Positions 63,718 to 64,000 of a DNA stretch of 64,000 nucleotides are shown piece by piece. Numbering within the stretch: the stretch's first letter is position 1; the number at the start of each line of letters is the position of its first letter. The translations under genes were made by a program, and so were the position numbers. Below the pieces are notes generated by a model. It did not search any database. It had not been told where the DNA came from and saw only the letters and a list, made by a program, of their open reading frames with translations. This DNA comes from Arsukibacterium sp. UBA5043. Lineage in GTDB: Bacteria; Pseudomonadota; Gammaproteobacteria; Enterobacterales; Alteromonadaceae. The stretch covers positions 186,001-250,000 of the forward strand of contig DIBV01000003.1 in the NCBI GenBank assembly GCA_002415085.1, written 5' to 3'.

Positions 63718-64000
63718 ATGACCGCTGGTTATTTTGCAATCTTGTTAGTAATACTCACTCTGGTCAGTGGCCTGATTTGGCTATTGGACGCACTGCTGCT
63801 GGCACCTAAACGCCGTGAACGCCTGGTGCTGGCGCAAAGTGGAGCTGGTAATCAGTTGCCGAGCGACACCAGCGATACCATGCTAAAAGAGCCGGCCATA
63901 GTGGAAACCGCGAAGTCGATCTTTCCGGTGATCGCTGCCATCACCCTGTTTCGCTCTTTTTTATTCGAACCTTTTCAAATTCCTTCCGGCTCAATGATGC
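63718..64000 (+). CDS. lepB: Signal peptidase I (3' end missing)
   Basis: The gene runs off the window; 94 residues are seen. There are two membrane segments (about residues 5-25 and 68-86), and the catalytic serine is Ser92 in IPSGSMM, close to Ser91 of the Escherichia enzyme. The lysine of the catalytic dyad would lie beyond the window. LepB removes signal peptides of exported proteins. Confidence 0.95.
   Translation, partial: MTAGYFAILLVILTLVSGLIWLLDALLLAPKRRERLVLAQSGAGNQLPSDTSDTMLKEPAIVETAKSIFPVIAAITLFRSFLFEPFQIPSGSMM

Noticed and set aside
1-64000. CRISPR arrays, tRNA or rRNA genes, insertion sequences, prophage
   Set aside because: None could be seen: no regularly spaced repeats, no conserved tRNA arm sequences, no transposase or phage protein.

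Overview
The window is ordinary chromosomal DNA of a gammaproteobacterium. Gene order, the complete Na+-NQR operon with nqrM, PanP in place of PanD, and protein sequences close to but distinct from Escherichia, Vibrio and Shewanella suggest an aquatic Alteromonadales or Chromatiaceae member such as Rheinheimera, Arsukibacterium or Alishewanella. The genus is an inference. I saw no rRNA, tRNA, CRISPR array, prophage or insertion sequence.

Layout. (1) 1-2.3 kb: the end of a YadH-type ABC permease and panP. (2) 2.3-13.8 kb: an accessory block that sits where Escherichia goes almost straight from yadH to panC. It holds an unknown anchored protein, a UbiA-type prenyltransferase, a DUF2959 lipoprotein, two overlapping SLC13 transporters with RCK_C domains, a periplasmic catalase-like peroxidase with cytochrome b561, a diguanylate cyclase and small membrane proteins. 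(3) 13.8-26.3 kb: the conserved dksA-gluQ-pcnB-folK-panB-panC-DUF72 run on the minus strand, and pepB-hrpB-mrcB on the plus strand. (4) 26.3-31.1 kb: two membrane-anchored winged-helix regulators flanking a tiny predicted secreted cysteine-containing peptide; this is the least explained module. (5) 31.1-36.4 kb: hemL, pyrB, hemJ, clcA, erpA and a 56-residue membrane protein. (6) 36.7-43.5 kb: an XRE regulator, the rlmG-yajG-ppiA-orf-ampG run, alkB, bolA and fabV. (7) 43.8-50.9 kb: nqrABCDEF, apbE, nqrM. (8) 51-58.8 kb: an MBL-fold hydrolase, dbpA, bactofilin, an M23 peptidase, slyD, ygfZ, sdhE, ygfX and nadB. (9) 59-64 kb: rpoE-rseA-rseB-rseC-lepA-lepB, the last cut by the window edge.

How the genes work together. 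PanP (beta-alanine), PanB (ketopantoate) and PanC (condensation) give pantothenate synthesis within 16 kb. NqrA-F form the sodium-pumping NADH dehydrogenase, ApbE attaches its covalent flavins and NqrM supports maturation. RpoE/RseA/RseB/RseC form the envelope-stress circuit, and the DegS cleavage site and RseB-binding segment of RseA look conserved. MrcB, AmpG, the M23 peptidase and the bactofilin deal with the cell wall. HemL and HemJ are two steps of haem synthesis.

Points of most interest: the regulator/peptide/regulator cluster with an in-frame 9-bp repeat; an apparent AUU start of pcnB; a 97-bp out-of-frame overlap of the M23 peptidase and bactofilin genes; a perfect 20-bp palindrome in front of panP; a tandem transporter pair with two and four RCK_C domains; and a 56-codon gene beside erpA.
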